The notes under the pieces: model-generated
What the model saw: only the letters and a program-made list of their open reading frames with translations
Told to the model about the DNA's origin: nothing
The model's database searches: none
Translations under genes and position numbers: made by a program
In this document: positions 30,619-40,894 of the stretch, piece after piece
Position numbering within the stretch: position 1 is the first letter of the stretch
Layout of the letters: each line of letters opens with the position of its first letter
DNA from: Areca catechu
Lineage: Eukaryota > Streptophyta > Magnoliopsida > Arecales > Arecaceae
DNA length: 64,000 nt
Assembly: GCA_021397845.1 (NCBI GenBank)
Contig: CM038049.1
Coordinates: forward strand, 100,284,877 to 100,348,876
Reading direction: 5' to 3'

Positions 30619-32074
30619 TGGTGGGGACACCTGAGGCACCAGAATAAGATAGAGGCTTTTTTAACCCTCTGTAAATTGATCAATAATTTATGAGTCCATC
30701 TGTAATAAGGGCTTAGCTCATCTGAGTCCATTTTAGTTGTTATTTGAGTATTTTTAGTTGTTATTTCAGTTCTGTACTAGTCAGCTCATGTTGAGCTAGT
30801 TCAGTCCAATGCTAGTCAGCTCATGTTGAGCTAATTTTATTTTTTTAAGTCCTGTCCAAGCATACTGAAGACTCAAGACTATATCATACAAGTGAAGACC
30901 AAGTCCAACTATATTGAAGACATGGAAGTATAGCACAAGTCCAACCCAGCTTGAAGATTTGAAGACCCCAAGAGGAAAATTCAGAAAACCCTGATTTCTT
31001 GCAGATGCCCTCCAGATGCCCAGATTCCCTTCCAGATGCCAAAATATATTCATATACCAAGGCATCCATGATTTTAGAGGTCCATCTACATCCTAGCCCA
31101 AAGAAATCAAGCCCAGGTGCCAAGCCCAAGCCCCTAAGAAGCAAGATACCAGGGAATATTCCTGCTACCTGGCTACCAGGCCACCCCAGCTTCCAGAGGC
31201 CCAAACCCATGCACCCGGGCCCCTTTGGGCCAGCCCCTTGCTGATCCTAGAAGCCCAACACGCCCCCCTAGGCGTCCTTGGAGTGTTGACCAAGTCAAGA
31301 GAATTTTTAGGGATTTTTCTACCTAATATTTCCTTATTTTCTAGCTAGGGTTTGAGAGGGAAAAGGATTCTTATGTAAAGACTTATGTACCCTTACTTGG
31401 AGCCCAAGGTTAAGGGTCTATTTAAGGGACCCTAGCCTCTTGTATGAGGAGAATTTTTGATGAATGAAAACCTTGAGTTCTTCTATTGAGTGGTGTGATA
31501 CCCTGCTGTGTGCATAAAGGGGTTTGTGAGAGTTCTTCTTCCCGGTGTTTGCAATCATCTTCCTGCTGCCAACAACCCTCCAGATCCCTGGACGCCCTCT
31601 CTAAAAGAAGCCTTCTCTTGCTGTTTTTCCTTTGTTTTCTTGTTCCTTTGTGAGTTTTCTAACCCCTGACAGGTCGTTTGCAGGTCCCCGAGTTCCTACG
31701 AATCCAACGACTCCAGCCAAGCCTCAATCGGATCACCGAGCAGAAAGCCGGGTATCCGCGGGTCTTTGGCTCGATTTTCCAGGCCGCATCCGTCGAGGAA
31801 CGAGAGACCCTTTTGCTGCGATCTTCACAAACGTTGTCAGGTACACCCCTCTACCTCCAGTAGTTTTATTGTAGGAGAACTTGCCCTAACCGAGGCTTCT
31901 CAGCCCCGGCGATCCTTCTTTTCTACTTTTCTAGGTCCTAATCTGCATGCTGATCTTCTAAAATTCATATAAAATTCCCTATAACTTATTTTAATCTGAA
32001 ATTCGGGAATTAATCACCCAACCCCACATATAAAACATATAAAAAAAAATTGCATGCATATTAGTTCCGCATCA
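30619..32074 (+). repeat. 3' LTR of N2
   Basis: 1456 bp. Identical by eye to the 5' LTR except for a cluster of about 14 differences at about 31567-31831 and small A-run differences near the end. Confidence 0.95.
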
Positions 32075-32767
32075 GATTTCCTTCTTCTTTTTATCCAAGT
32101 CCATTGATTTCTGTTTCAAGTTGAGCTCATAGGTCAAGAGCGATCCTACTAGCTGCTCAAGTGGAAGCTTATCTACATCTTTTGCCTATTGAATTGCGGT
32201 CACCTTTGGATCCCCCGACGTCGGTAGTGACCTAAGAGTTTTATTCACAAGATCAGCATTAGATATGACTTTACCAAGACTCCTCATAGTATTTACAATA
32301 TTTGTAAAACATGTGTACATATCAGTAATAGATTAATTTGGCTCCATCCGGAACATCTCATATGTGTGCACTAACATATTGACTTTAGTGTTCTTCACTT
32401 GATTAGTACCTTCATGGGTAACTTCAAGTGTGTCCCATATTTCTTTGGCGAACATGCATGTAGATATCCTATTGAACTCACTAGGATCTAATACACAATA
32501 CAAGAGATTCATTGCCTTAGCATTGATCTCAGATTGTTTAATATCATTTTCATCCCAATCCTCTTCAAGTTTTAGGATGGAAACACTATTAACCACCACC
32601 GAAGGAACATGAGGACCTTTATCAACTACTTTCCATAAATTGTAATCTATAAAATGCATATAAATTCTCATCCTAGTTTTCCAATAAGTGTAATTTGCAC
32701 CATTGAAAAATGGAGGTCTGTTTGAGGCTTGTCCCTCAACTACACTAGTACCAATTAGGGTTGCCAT
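32075..32767 (-). pseudogene. gag: Gag N-terminal part of C1
   Basis: Starts at the ATG at 32767-32765: MATLIGTSVVEGQASNRPPF, then YTYWKTRMRIYM, AKAMNLLYCVLDPSEFNRIS and IWDTLEVTHEGTNQVK. This is the copia Gag (UBN2-type) fold that packs element RNA. Open to about 32333, then interrupted; N2 splits the gene at 32075. Partner half is 25079-26114. Confidence 0.9.
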
Positions 32768-32810
32768 AGATTTTTACTCAAGGCGGTAAAGCCTATATAC
32801 TGAGAACAAA

Positions 32811-32822
32811 GCTCTGATACCA
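32811..32822 (-). promoter_or_regulatory. Primer-binding site of C1
   Basis: Minus-strand TGGTATCAGAGC two bases inside the 5' LTR, matching initiator tRNA-Met. Confidence 0.93.
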
Positions 32823-32824
32823 CT

Positions 32825-34449
32825 TGTTGCCCAGAGAGCAACCCAAGAGGGGGGGTGAATTGGGTCTCTAAAAAAAAATTAAAGCTAAGCTTGATAAAAT
32901 AAGTAGCAAACTTCACAAGACAAGATATGCAATTCATTTCAACAAGGTACTAAAATTAAAGTGCAATGCTCTAATATAAAAGTGCGGCGAAAATTAAAAG
33001 CAGCAAAATGTAAAGAGCAAGAAGGGAGAGAACAAGCAATAACAAACATAATAATCTATAATGGTTCGGTGCCAACAATACACCTACATCCACTCCCCAA
33101 GATCTCCTTGGGAATTCACTATAATCCAATGATTACAGTCGATTAGTTTTTCGGGCTCACTAATCAAAACCTGACTTGTTTTCACAAGGCTCACAAGTCA
33201 CAACCTCACTTGGTTTTACGGGCTAAACAAGAATCTAATTGGTTTTCACAAGGCTAACCAAAAATCTCCCTTGGTTTTTTGGGCTGACCAAGAACCTTAG
33301 TTGTTTTGCAGGCTAACCACCAACCTAATTGGTTTTTAAGGCTTACCAAAAATCTCACTTGGTTTTTCAATAGGCTAACCAATAACCTATACAAGATATA
33401 AGATAGAGAAATAAAGAACCAATGTAATATTTCAATAATAAAGCAAATAAGTCGATGTAGCTCGATGTAGTGTTGCTTTGCTCTTGTGAAGCCTTTTGAA
33501 TGCCCAAGATTGAATGATTTTCAGTGCACTTGATAGCTTTGAATGCTTGGAAGGCTTCTCTTTGCTTGAGAGTGGTTAAGCTTTGAATGAATAGGAGTTA
33601 AGGCTCTTCTCTCTTTTTTTCTCTTTAAACTTTTTAAGGATATTCAATACTTATCTTCTTGATTTGATTTGGAGCCTTTATATACCTTCCCAAGCCCCCA
33701 AAACTGAAATCTAGCCATTATACTTGAAAAACTAGCCATTGGAGGGCATTTGGGAGAGTTCTACGCTTGAAAAAACTAGCCATTATGTTGTCAGAACTCC
33801 ATGTATCGATACTTCCTCTTCATGTGTCGATATATTAGGTTGATACATATTCTTCTTGAGTTGACACAAGTTCAAAATGTTCCATTCAGATTCTCTGGAA
33901 AAATCAGCTAAGTCGACACATTCTCAATTGAGTCGACACATTGAGTCGACACATAAGGTCCGTGTGTCGACACATCAACTATTCCTTCAACTTCTGCAAG
34001 TTCTGTAGCTTGAAATTCTCAGGCGATGTGTTGATCCATGTGTTGACACCTTGAGTCGATACATAAGGTCCATGTGTCGACATATCATCTATGCCATTTA
34101 AAATTTTGCTACGTACTGGCCTGAGTCAACACACCATCTTCATGTGTCGACACATCATGTCATGTGTCGACACCTTGAGTCGACACATCTTCAAAAAAGG
34201 TGCAGAAATTATTGAACTTGTGCTGGATTATGTTTCCATTTGCCTTAGTCATCCATTCAACCAATTCTTTGAGTGTCCAAGTCTTGTTTTGTGCAATCAT
34301 TCCATTCAAACTTGGTTCTTCAACACAATTGGGCTTCTTCAAATTTTGGGAGCATCCTTTCAATGAAAACATACTTAAAGCAAATCATTTGTCCTCAAAT
34401 TATACTTAACTGTTTTGCTTATCATCAAAATCAATTAGTGGAGTCAATA
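32825..34449 (-). repeat. 5' LTR of C1
   Basis: 1625 bp, partner of 15293-16920. Minus-strand TATATAAA at 33677-33684; the GTCGAC-type palindrome cluster lies at about 33800-34195. Last bases read TCAATA against TCAACA in the other copy, a single change at the terminus. Numerous substitutions indicate an older insertion than N2. Confidence 0.92.
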
Positions 34450-34450
34450 G

Positions 34451-34575
34451 GTGGGATGCCCTAAGCTCTGCATGTAGTGAGATGGGTGGGATGCCCTAGG
34501 CTCTGCATATAGTGAGATAGGTGGGATGCCCTAGACTACATGTAGTGGGATGGGTGAGATGCCCTAGAGGTGAGA
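34451..34575 (+). repeat. 35-bp tandem repeat at the C1 insertion point (LTR of E)
   Basis: Units GTGGGATGCCCTA(A/G)GCTCTGCATRTAGTGAGATRG at 34451-34485 and 34486-34520, a 33-bp unit at 34521-34553, then a partial unit. The target duplication GGTGG overlaps the start of the first unit, so C1 landed at the edge of this array. Confidence 0.85.
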
Positions 34576-34750
34576 TGTCTCTCCATGAATGTAAGTTCCA
34601 AGTCCTAGAGTGTCCAATTTTCCTACCCTCCATCCCTATTTTTCCTTCGCCACCATCATAGAAAATTCAAAAAAATTAAAAAAATAGGATACCCTAATCT
34701 TCGGTGACTTCTCAGCTCACCGATGATCCTACCCTGATCCGTCCCCCACA
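34455..34750 (+). repeat. 3' portion of the LTR of E
   Basis: Continues the LTR from 15292 and ends CCGTCCCCCACA. The combined LTR is about 840 bp. Confidence 0.65.
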
Positions 34751-34753
34751 AAT

Positions 34754-34764
34754 TGGTATCAGAG
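34754..34764 (+). promoter_or_regulatory. Primer-binding site of E
   Basis: TGGTATCAGAG, three bases after the LTR end; an 11-base tRNA-Met-type match that then departs (ACATAGG). Confidence 0.7.
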
Positions 34765-35141
34765 ACATAGGTCAGATTAGGGTATGTTTCTTTCCCAAAC
34801 CCAGATTCTTCCCCACCGGTTCTGCCATTATCTATCTTCCCTGTTCTTGCTCCACCCTGTAGCAGTCCGTGAAGAATCCACCATCCTCCTCAGCCCCGGA
34901 TCCACTGTGGCTGAGTCTCCGCCCAACCCTCCATCCGCGCAGCCACCGTAGCTGATCTCCTTGCCGCCCACCACCATGACCCTGCTCACACTCTCCAAGA
35001 TCTCTCAGATTTCCATAAAAGGCTTCTATCCATTTCGTGCCAGATGCTTCTATCCACTGCCTCCAATTGAATCGCTTCTCCCATTTCGTGCCAAGAAGCC
35101 ATGGTATCACAAAAGGTTTCGTCAAATGCTTCTCATGGCTT

Positions 35142-35222
35142 TGGTTGCAGATCAAGGTAGAGGCCCGATGCGACACAGAGTCGGAGCCCATCCTCGCAAG
35201 CTATCTCTACGCCATCATCCTA
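35142..35222 (+). pseudogene. Captured serine acetyltransferase fragment
   Basis: The reading frame gives WLQIKVEARCDTESEPIL followed by ASYLYAIIL. Plant serine acetyltransferases (cysteine biosynthesis, O-acetylserine formation) have near the start of the enzyme a strongly similar segment with the IK-EAR-D-E-EP-LASYLY pattern. Only about 27 residues match and the catalytic hexapeptide domain is absent. A protein search would settle it. Confidence 0.65.
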
Positions 35223-35407
35223 CTCCCGCCTCTCCATCCTCGGTAACCCGTCCGACCCCACCGACTGAGGCCCCATCGACCATTTTCCAAGCCAAATTGA
35301 AACTCCCTCCCTCCAACCGATCACCCACCTCACGTCACCACTAGCCCCTCTGCTTTCCACCAAGAGCCATCCTCCATTGCTCTAGATGCATCGCCAAGTT
35401 TGCAGCG

Positions 35408-35509
35408 ATGGTGTCGGAGAAGCAATCGAACCAAATGAGGGAGATCAAGGTCCAGAAGTTGGTGCCCAACATTTTTGTTGGGGAGAGTGGTGATCACCTC
35501 ACCCGCTCC
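35408..35509 (+). pseudogene. Captured 60S ribosomal protein L11 (uL5) N-terminal fragment
   Basis: From the ATG at 35408 the frame reads MVSEKQSNQMREIKVQKLV and then PNIFVGESGDHLTRS. This matches the conserved first 33 or so residues of eukaryotic RPL11, including the start codon position, with a few substitutions. The match ends abruptly and what follows is unrelated. It is a fragment, not a processed full-length copy. Confidence 0.85.
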
Positions 35510-36480
35510 CTCTCGGAAGTGTACCTGGCCTTAGAGAAAATAGGAGTTTGTCCACTTAGTTGCTCCAGCACTCATGGCTTCCCCATGACCGCGACCGACC
35601 ATGTCAGCCGACAAGCACGAAGCCCCCCCACCACCGCTCTTCCTCCACCCTTCTCTCCATGGACCCCAGTGGCGGCACCCCACCGTTGGCCATCACTACC
35701 ACCCCCTTCATCCACGATGACTGCGACAGGGAGCTCATGATCCAGCAGCACCAGTAGATGGTCCTAACGCGACCGCCCGACATCAACCTTCCCCTCTCGA
35801 TCGAGCACTCCCCACCACCGCTGTCCTAGAGCTCCAACTCCTGTGACATCCTTGATGTTGGATCGGTCCCCAGATATCCAAGATCGAGGCCATCCTCACC
35901 TTCTCGAAGTCCAGTGGTAGCATCGTTGCCGCTGCCGTTGCTAGTGCCCGGAAGTGCACCATGCCTCCCTAGAATCAAGCCACGGCCGCCTCCTTCCTCC
36001 CGCCCGATCTGGTTCCCTTCCATGCTGCCGCCGCCACAGGTTTCCACCATAAGCAACAGACCTCCGCCGCCCTAGGAATTGCATCCACTCCTCTCCCTCC
36101 TTTGCCCACAATGCCCATGCTGCCCTCGCCCCTGCCGCTGCATTCCTCCTCGACCTTGGTGGCATCCCCCTACTCTCTGTCCATGACATCTCCCCTGTTC
36201 GACCTTCCCATCGGCCATGGAGATGGAAGATGCATGCATGACCGTGAAAGCAATGGACCTTCACTGCTATCGACTTCAGACCTACATGGATCTCAAAGCA
36301 GTCCTAAGATTGTGAGGCACCGATCTCAGAGCTGCACAGATTTTGACATTAGAGGCAATGTTGCACAGATCCAGAGTGCATGATTTTCAGTGCTGCACGA
36401 TTCTCGGAGCCAAATAGATTTAAGAGTATAGCCTCTTTGATTGATTGGATTCGGTTTCTCCAACGTCCCCCCTGATCCAG

Positions 36481-36789
36481 CAAAATAAGAATTAGCAAAT
36501 TCTGATACTCCTACATGCAAAAATTATCAAAACAATAGACCATATACTGGTTGGACAAGATGCAAAAATTTAATGATGCTGAAATTAGTAAATCTAAATT
36601 TTCTTTAGGACCTAAGATACTTATCTCCTTGTTTTCTTCTTCAAGGGTCAATCATATCGGCACCCCTGCATGCCATAATAAATTCCCTTTGAATGGGATG
36701 TGAGGGTCTTGCAGCCCTACTTTTTTCTATGACCGGACGGCCATGGTGAAGCACCCGATCCGAGTACTTAAAGAGAAACTAAGTCCTAA
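36481..36789 (-). other. Leader remnant of J
   Basis: On the minus strand, starting at the primer-binding site, this resembles the first part of the leader of A (AAGTACT-GGATCGGG, GACCG-CCGGTC and TGATTGACCC words in the same order). The left boundary is approximate. Confidence 0.6.
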
Positions 36790-36805
36790 CCATGCTCTGA
36801 TACCA
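36790..36805 (-). promoter_or_regulatory. Primer-binding site of J
   Basis: Minus-strand TGGTATCAGAGCATGG, a 16-base match to initiator tRNA-Met. Confidence 0.9.
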
Positions 36806-36809
36806 AACA

Positions 36810-36985
36810 TGATACGGGACTACCAACTAAGATGATATGCAGGTGATTTTCTTTTTGTTGTTTTTATATTTTAGGGAATTGATTGATTCCCAAAATGAAG
36901 CTAAGAGTAGACCTAGGGATTTGAGTAATAATAAGAGACTTTAGCCTGCAGATATAGCCCCTAAATAGTGATAAAGAAAAGGATC
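36810..36985 (-). repeat. Truncated 5' LTR of J
   Basis: TGATACGGGACTACCAAC... matches 5179-5354 closely, then diverges abruptly after AAAAGGATC at about 36985. The rest of the LTR is missing. Confidence 0.8.
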
Positions 36986-37440
36986 TCACCACATCGACGA
37001 CCGCATAGCTAGAAGACCACAACCTTTACAATAGGGAGCCTCCACCTTTCCAAAAAAGGTATTCCACTAAGGCTCTAGGCCCTGTGATACTCCGACGATC
37101 CCCCCTAAAATGGAAACACCTAGGATGGAAGGCTCTCCACTAAAGGATCGACCCGACAGGGAAGCTACAGTGAATAATAGAAAGCCCCATACTTGGTCCA
37201 GGCCACCCCGTCTATATAAGATCAACAGGGGAGGTAAGTAAGAAGGTAAGCAATATACACACTCAGTCCTCCACTATCTTTTTTCATTTATCTTACTCAT
37301 CCTTACCCTCTTAACATGGAGAGTCCCCCAAGCTCTCCGTTATAGAGGTTCTGTTCCCCTCGATGATCCCATTGACTTGATCATCGAAGTGTCCCCGCCG
37401 GAATCCCCAGCATGGGTCTCCTCTATTTTGTAGGGCCTCC
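36986..37440 (+). other. LTR-like DNA of an unidentified gypsy element
   Basis: No coding. A TATA-like TATATAA lies at 37213-37219. The segment near 37370-37440 (CCCCGCCGGAATCCCCAGCATGG) has the look of LTR ends in Transposase_28-bearing plant gypsy elements. Family and borders are uncertain. Confidence 0.4.
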
Positions 37441-37499
37441 AGGTGAGGGAGCCAACTGTGAAGAGAAGGAGCGAGCATCTAGTGAGAGCCCAATGTGTC

Positions 37500-38480
37500 A
37501 GAGCTACGGGCCACGACTATCTTGGTAGCAACAGGAATGATATCCCAATGTTACAATCAGTTAAAACATGGCTATCATCAAAGTTTTCCATGAAGGATCT
37601 GGGAGAGGCATCCTATATATTAGGGATAAAGATCTATAGAGATAGATCTAAGAGGATGCTAGGCTTATCCCAATCCAGGTACATTGACTTAGTGTTGAAG
37701 AGATTCAACATGGATGGTAGTAAAAGGGGTTACTTACCTATGAGTCAAGGCATACATCTCTCCAAGAAAATTCCTCCTAAGACATCAGAAAAAGAGAGAG
37801 GATGGTTATGATTCCTTATGCTTCGGCTTAGGATCGATTATGTATGCCATGTTATGTAACAAGCCTAATGTTGCTGATGCCTTGGGCATAGTGAGCAGGT
37901 TCCAGGTAGATCCAAGAGAGGATCATTGGAAAGCTGTAGAAAATATCCTTAAGTACCTGAGAAGGACTAAGAATATTTTTCTTCTACATGGTGGATCAGA
38001 TTTAAAACTAGAAGGATATACAGATTCTAGTTTTCAATCAGATCCAAATGATAGCAAATCCATATTAGGATATGTCTTCACCCTATATGGTGGTACAGTG
38101 AGTTGGAAGAGTACAAAGCAACCGACTGTAGTTAACTTAATCACTAAGGTAGAATGCATAGCTGCAAGTGAAACCATAAGGGAAGCGTGTAAATAAAAAA
38201 ATTCATCATGGAATTGGGTGCATGGTTCCTACTATAGAACAACCGGTGTCACTTTATTATGGTAACACTGAGTTGTTGTGCAAGCTAAGGAACCAAGGTC
38301 TCATAATAAGCCCAAGCACATCCTAAGATGCTTCCACCTCATTCAAGGACAAGATGCTGTCATCGAACGAGTAGATATGAAGAATAATGTAGCAGACCCA
38401 TTCACTAAAGCACTGCCCTAGCAGTAGTTTGATTGCTACTTAAATCGTATGGATATAAAATACAAGAGAGATTGGCTTTA
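37500..38480 (+). pseudogene. G: copia reverse transcriptase end and RNase H fragment
   Basis: Starts inside the RT palm with NDIPMLQSVKTWLSSKFSMK, then DLGEASYILGIKIYRD and SRYIDLVLKRFNM. After a frameshift at about 37810 the RNase H part reads MYAMLCNKPNVADALG, LEGYTDSSFQSDPNDSKS and GGTVSWKSTKQPTV. The end (VADPFTKALP; YKRDWL) is normal copia. It belongs to a different copia clade from C1-C3. The 5' half is missing. Confidence 0.85.
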
Positions 38481-38495
38481 GTGCAACTAGGAGAT

Positions 38496-40894
38496 TGAAA
38501 GAAAAGTGCCCTAAAAGCTAATCTTTGTAAGGACATTTTTCTAATCTTCCAACTCTTGTATGACATTATTATTTTAATGAAAGGCATTTTTGTTTCATCA
38601 TATTGCTGTATCTTATTTAAAGATTATGATGAACCCCATAGATTAGGACAAAGAAGTTAGGGTTATGATGAAGATCATAACAGTGAGACCTAAGTTCCTA
38701 TAAATCCTAATCTAAAATGTTTCTAGTCGTTGGATCATCGATTCGAGGATCGATGCTTCCGAAAAGACTAGCTTATCCTATGTATGCTTGATGGAGAGGA
38801 TGGTTGGTATCACAGTCACTTGTGTAGAGACACTAATACAAGGATAAGGGTGCTCATTAGGATATGAGTTCACTGAATTGATCCGTACTGAGAATACCTT
38901 ATGGAAGTCTTGCTACTTGTCAAGAGATAGTTCTCATAGTAGGAGTTGTGCAAGTAATCTTTAGACCTGAGGTCACCATGGTTCCTTATGCATACTAAGC
39001 CATGTTTTGGTTCATACTCATTCATGATATTAAGTCATGTATGGGGTGTTTTTGGATATGCTGGAAGGTGTATAAAGGATGTAAGTGGACCAACAAGGAA
39101 TCGATCATTCCTAGTAAGAGAAAATGTTATCCCAAATAATCTCTTCGATTAATGACTCAGGGAGTCTTTGATCAAAGCAAGATAAGATTAGAAGTTTTTT
39201 TTTAATCAGTCATCAGCAGAGTCTTCATTATCGAATTGAGACTCGAAATGACTAAGTGCTAGGGTTTGACAATTATTCATACCCATCACTTATTTGGGAT
39301 AAAGGGAGATCGAAAGATTAAATTGCACAGTAACTTTCTGCTGAAAGATATTATAGTACTTTTCATCAAATTTATCATCTTCTGGGTAGGCATGACACAT
39401 TGCTAGATATCAGTCATGTTTTGTAGATTTTCATGAATCAATTCGATTGGATTCATGAGTCAATTCGAAAGCTAGTTCGAATTGGTAACTTAGGTCAGCT
39501 CAATTTGACCTAATTAGATCAATCAGATTCGATTGGATCGAATTGCTTGGACCTAGATCTACTGCTAGCTAGATGTGGAACCCAAAAGGTCACACACATT
39601 AGGAAATTGATCTAGGAAGTCAATTAAAATTTTATTAGGGTCATGGAATCCTAATTGGTTATCTAGATTACACACTAGCATGTGTAGGCTAACCTAACTC
39701 CTAACCCAATTGAATTGGGTCCATAAGTTTGCTTAATGGGCTAACCAATTTAAAGGAATCCTAGATTGGGTTGAGTCCAAAGTTGGGTAGCAATTATCTA
39801 GTTTTATCCAGATTTAATCAGCCTATCTATTTATGTAAAGAGTCCTGAGTTGTAAGGACTCTTGGCGCCAATTATTTTTTTGCGCTAGAATAAATGGGAA
39901 GCAGAAAGGACCTAGAGTCCTTCTACTTTAGGAAATTGTTTCTAGATGAAACAAGGCATCCCTAGCTTTATCCTATGTCCTAATGTCATGGCTTATTATC
40001 GGTTAAAAGAAAGCTTGGGCGGTGAAGAAACATTGGCGCGTACATGAAGGGTTGCGTCCCTTCACGATAACCGCAACATTTAAAATCCAAGAGTCTTTCT
40101 CGCTGAAGGAACTTGGCTCTTAGATAAGCCACTTCATTTCCCATGCCATCTAAGAAGTCTATCAACTGGTTAAGTGCCACATGGCATGAGGAGAAAAGGC
40201 ATTTGGTGCAGGAAGGGTCATGGCTTTTGGTGCAGGAAGAGTTATGATGTTTCAAGATAAGATCCTTCTTTATAAAGGGTCTTATTTGATCTGTTGATTG
40301 ATAGATCTAAGGCAGATGAAGAGCCATAATTGGAACCTCCACATCTCCTATAAATAGCCTTTAGTGTTTAGGCTGAAGGAATGATTATGAATATGATTCC
40401 TTTTTTTCTTACACTTACACTTTGTCACACTATCCTTGTCTCCTCCCTCCCTTGTTAGAACTTAGGTCTTGTTTTAAGACAAGTCCATCATTTTAAGACA
40501 AGGGTTTAGGAAGAGATTTAGGAAGTGATAAAGAGAGTGAAGAGAGGTTTTGGAGAGGGCTCAGAGTACTCTACTGGAGGGCAAGGGTCTAAGCAAAGAA
40601 GGAGAGGCTACCAAAGGAAGAAAGGCCAAAGTGGAGAGTCTAGTGGTTTAAGCAACCTACTAAGGAGTGCTTCCTAGAATCAATTCCTGTGTGGATCACC
40701 TCTGGAGGGCATGCACTTATGTGCCTAGTGGAAAGAAGAAGGAATTAGTATTCCAGGTATTCTTCCAAACCCTAATTGAATGACTTGTTACTTGTAATGA
40801 ATAAAGAATCTTGGGCTTAGGGTTTCAAGTTGTTTGGAGTTTCAAAATGAAAATTTTGAAATCCATTCTTCCGCTATGCCACCGAAACCCAACA
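38496..40894 (+). repeat. Probable 3' LTR of G
   Basis: Begins TGAAAGAAAAGTGCCC just after purine-rich AACTAGGAGAT and ends CTTCCGCTATGCCACCGAAACCCAACA, an arrangement typical of copia. CTATAAATAG at 40348-40357 is a good TATA box. No ORF is supported over 2.4 kb. The ends are approximate because no partner LTR is in the window. Confidence 0.6.

Larger units (their letters stand above)
26115..32074 (+). mobile_element. N2: complete non-autonomous gypsy element of the PRR-repeat family
   Basis: 5960 bp bounded by LTRs 26115-27572 and 30619-32074, with perfect target duplication GATTT (26110-26114 and 32075-32079), inserted in gag of C1. It encodes a 587-codon repeat protein and keeps only an integrase scrap, the integrase tail and a chromodomain. 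Capsid, knuckle, protease, RT and RNase H are absent. No primer-binding site follows its 5' LTR, unlike N1 and N3. Confidence 0.96.
15293..34449 (-). mobile_element. C1: Sirevirus-like Ty1/copia element with extra ORF, holding two nested insertions
   Basis: Minus-strand element bounded by 1.63-kb LTRs (15293-16920 and 32825-34449) with 5-bp target duplication GGTGG (15288-15292 and 34450-34454). LTRs read TGTTGACTCC...GGGCAACA. Order on the minus strand is gag, protease, integrase, RT, RNase H, then an extra ORF, the copia order plus the downstream ORF typical of Sireviruses. Removing N2 and K leaves about 11.4 kb. Several in-frame stops make it a dead copy. Sirevirus placement rests on the large coiled-coil Gag, the extra ORF, several polypurine tracts and motif-rich LTRs. 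Confidence 0.92.
14746..36480 (+). mobile_element. E: gypsy-type element with captured host-gene DNA (split by C1; right end uncertain)
   Basis: A plus-strand LTR starts TGATGGGGACATC at 14746. It is interrupted by C1 after 15292 and resumes at 34455, ending CCCCCACA at 34750. A primer-binding site TGGTATCAGAG follows at 34754. The interior is a GC-rich region with host-gene fragments up to about 36480, where sequence changes to the leader of J. No 3' LTR is seen, so the element is truncated and its right boundary is an estimate. Confidence 0.6.
34765..36480 (+). other. GC-rich interior of E with captured host-gene fragments
   Basis: Base composition jumps to C/G-rich compared with the flanking AT-rich elements. 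It holds a serine acetyltransferase fragment and an RPL11 fragment (own entries), plus a coding-like stretch at about 35630-36230 in several frames (TPPLAITTTPFIHDDCDRE; KIEAILTFSKSSGSIVAAAV) that I cannot name. No RT, integrase or gag motif is present. Near 36220-36400 the words CACGATTCTC and GAGCTGCACAGAT resemble LTR sequence of F. The right edge is set where the leader of J appears. Confidence 0.6.

Noticed and set aside
30884..31210. 108-codon ORF repeated in every N LTR (GLGLWKLGWPGSQVAGIF...)
   Set aside because: Antisense to the LTR, present in all copies simply because the LTR is repeated, no known domain; at most an antisense transcript.
34832..36264. Antisense ORFs in the captured block of E
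   Set aside because: No recognisable motif; the recognisable gene pieces are on the plus strand.
36986..37440. Possible host-gene promoter with TATATAA
   Set aside because: Flanked by retroelement ends and lacking any downstream gene; more likely LTR DNA.
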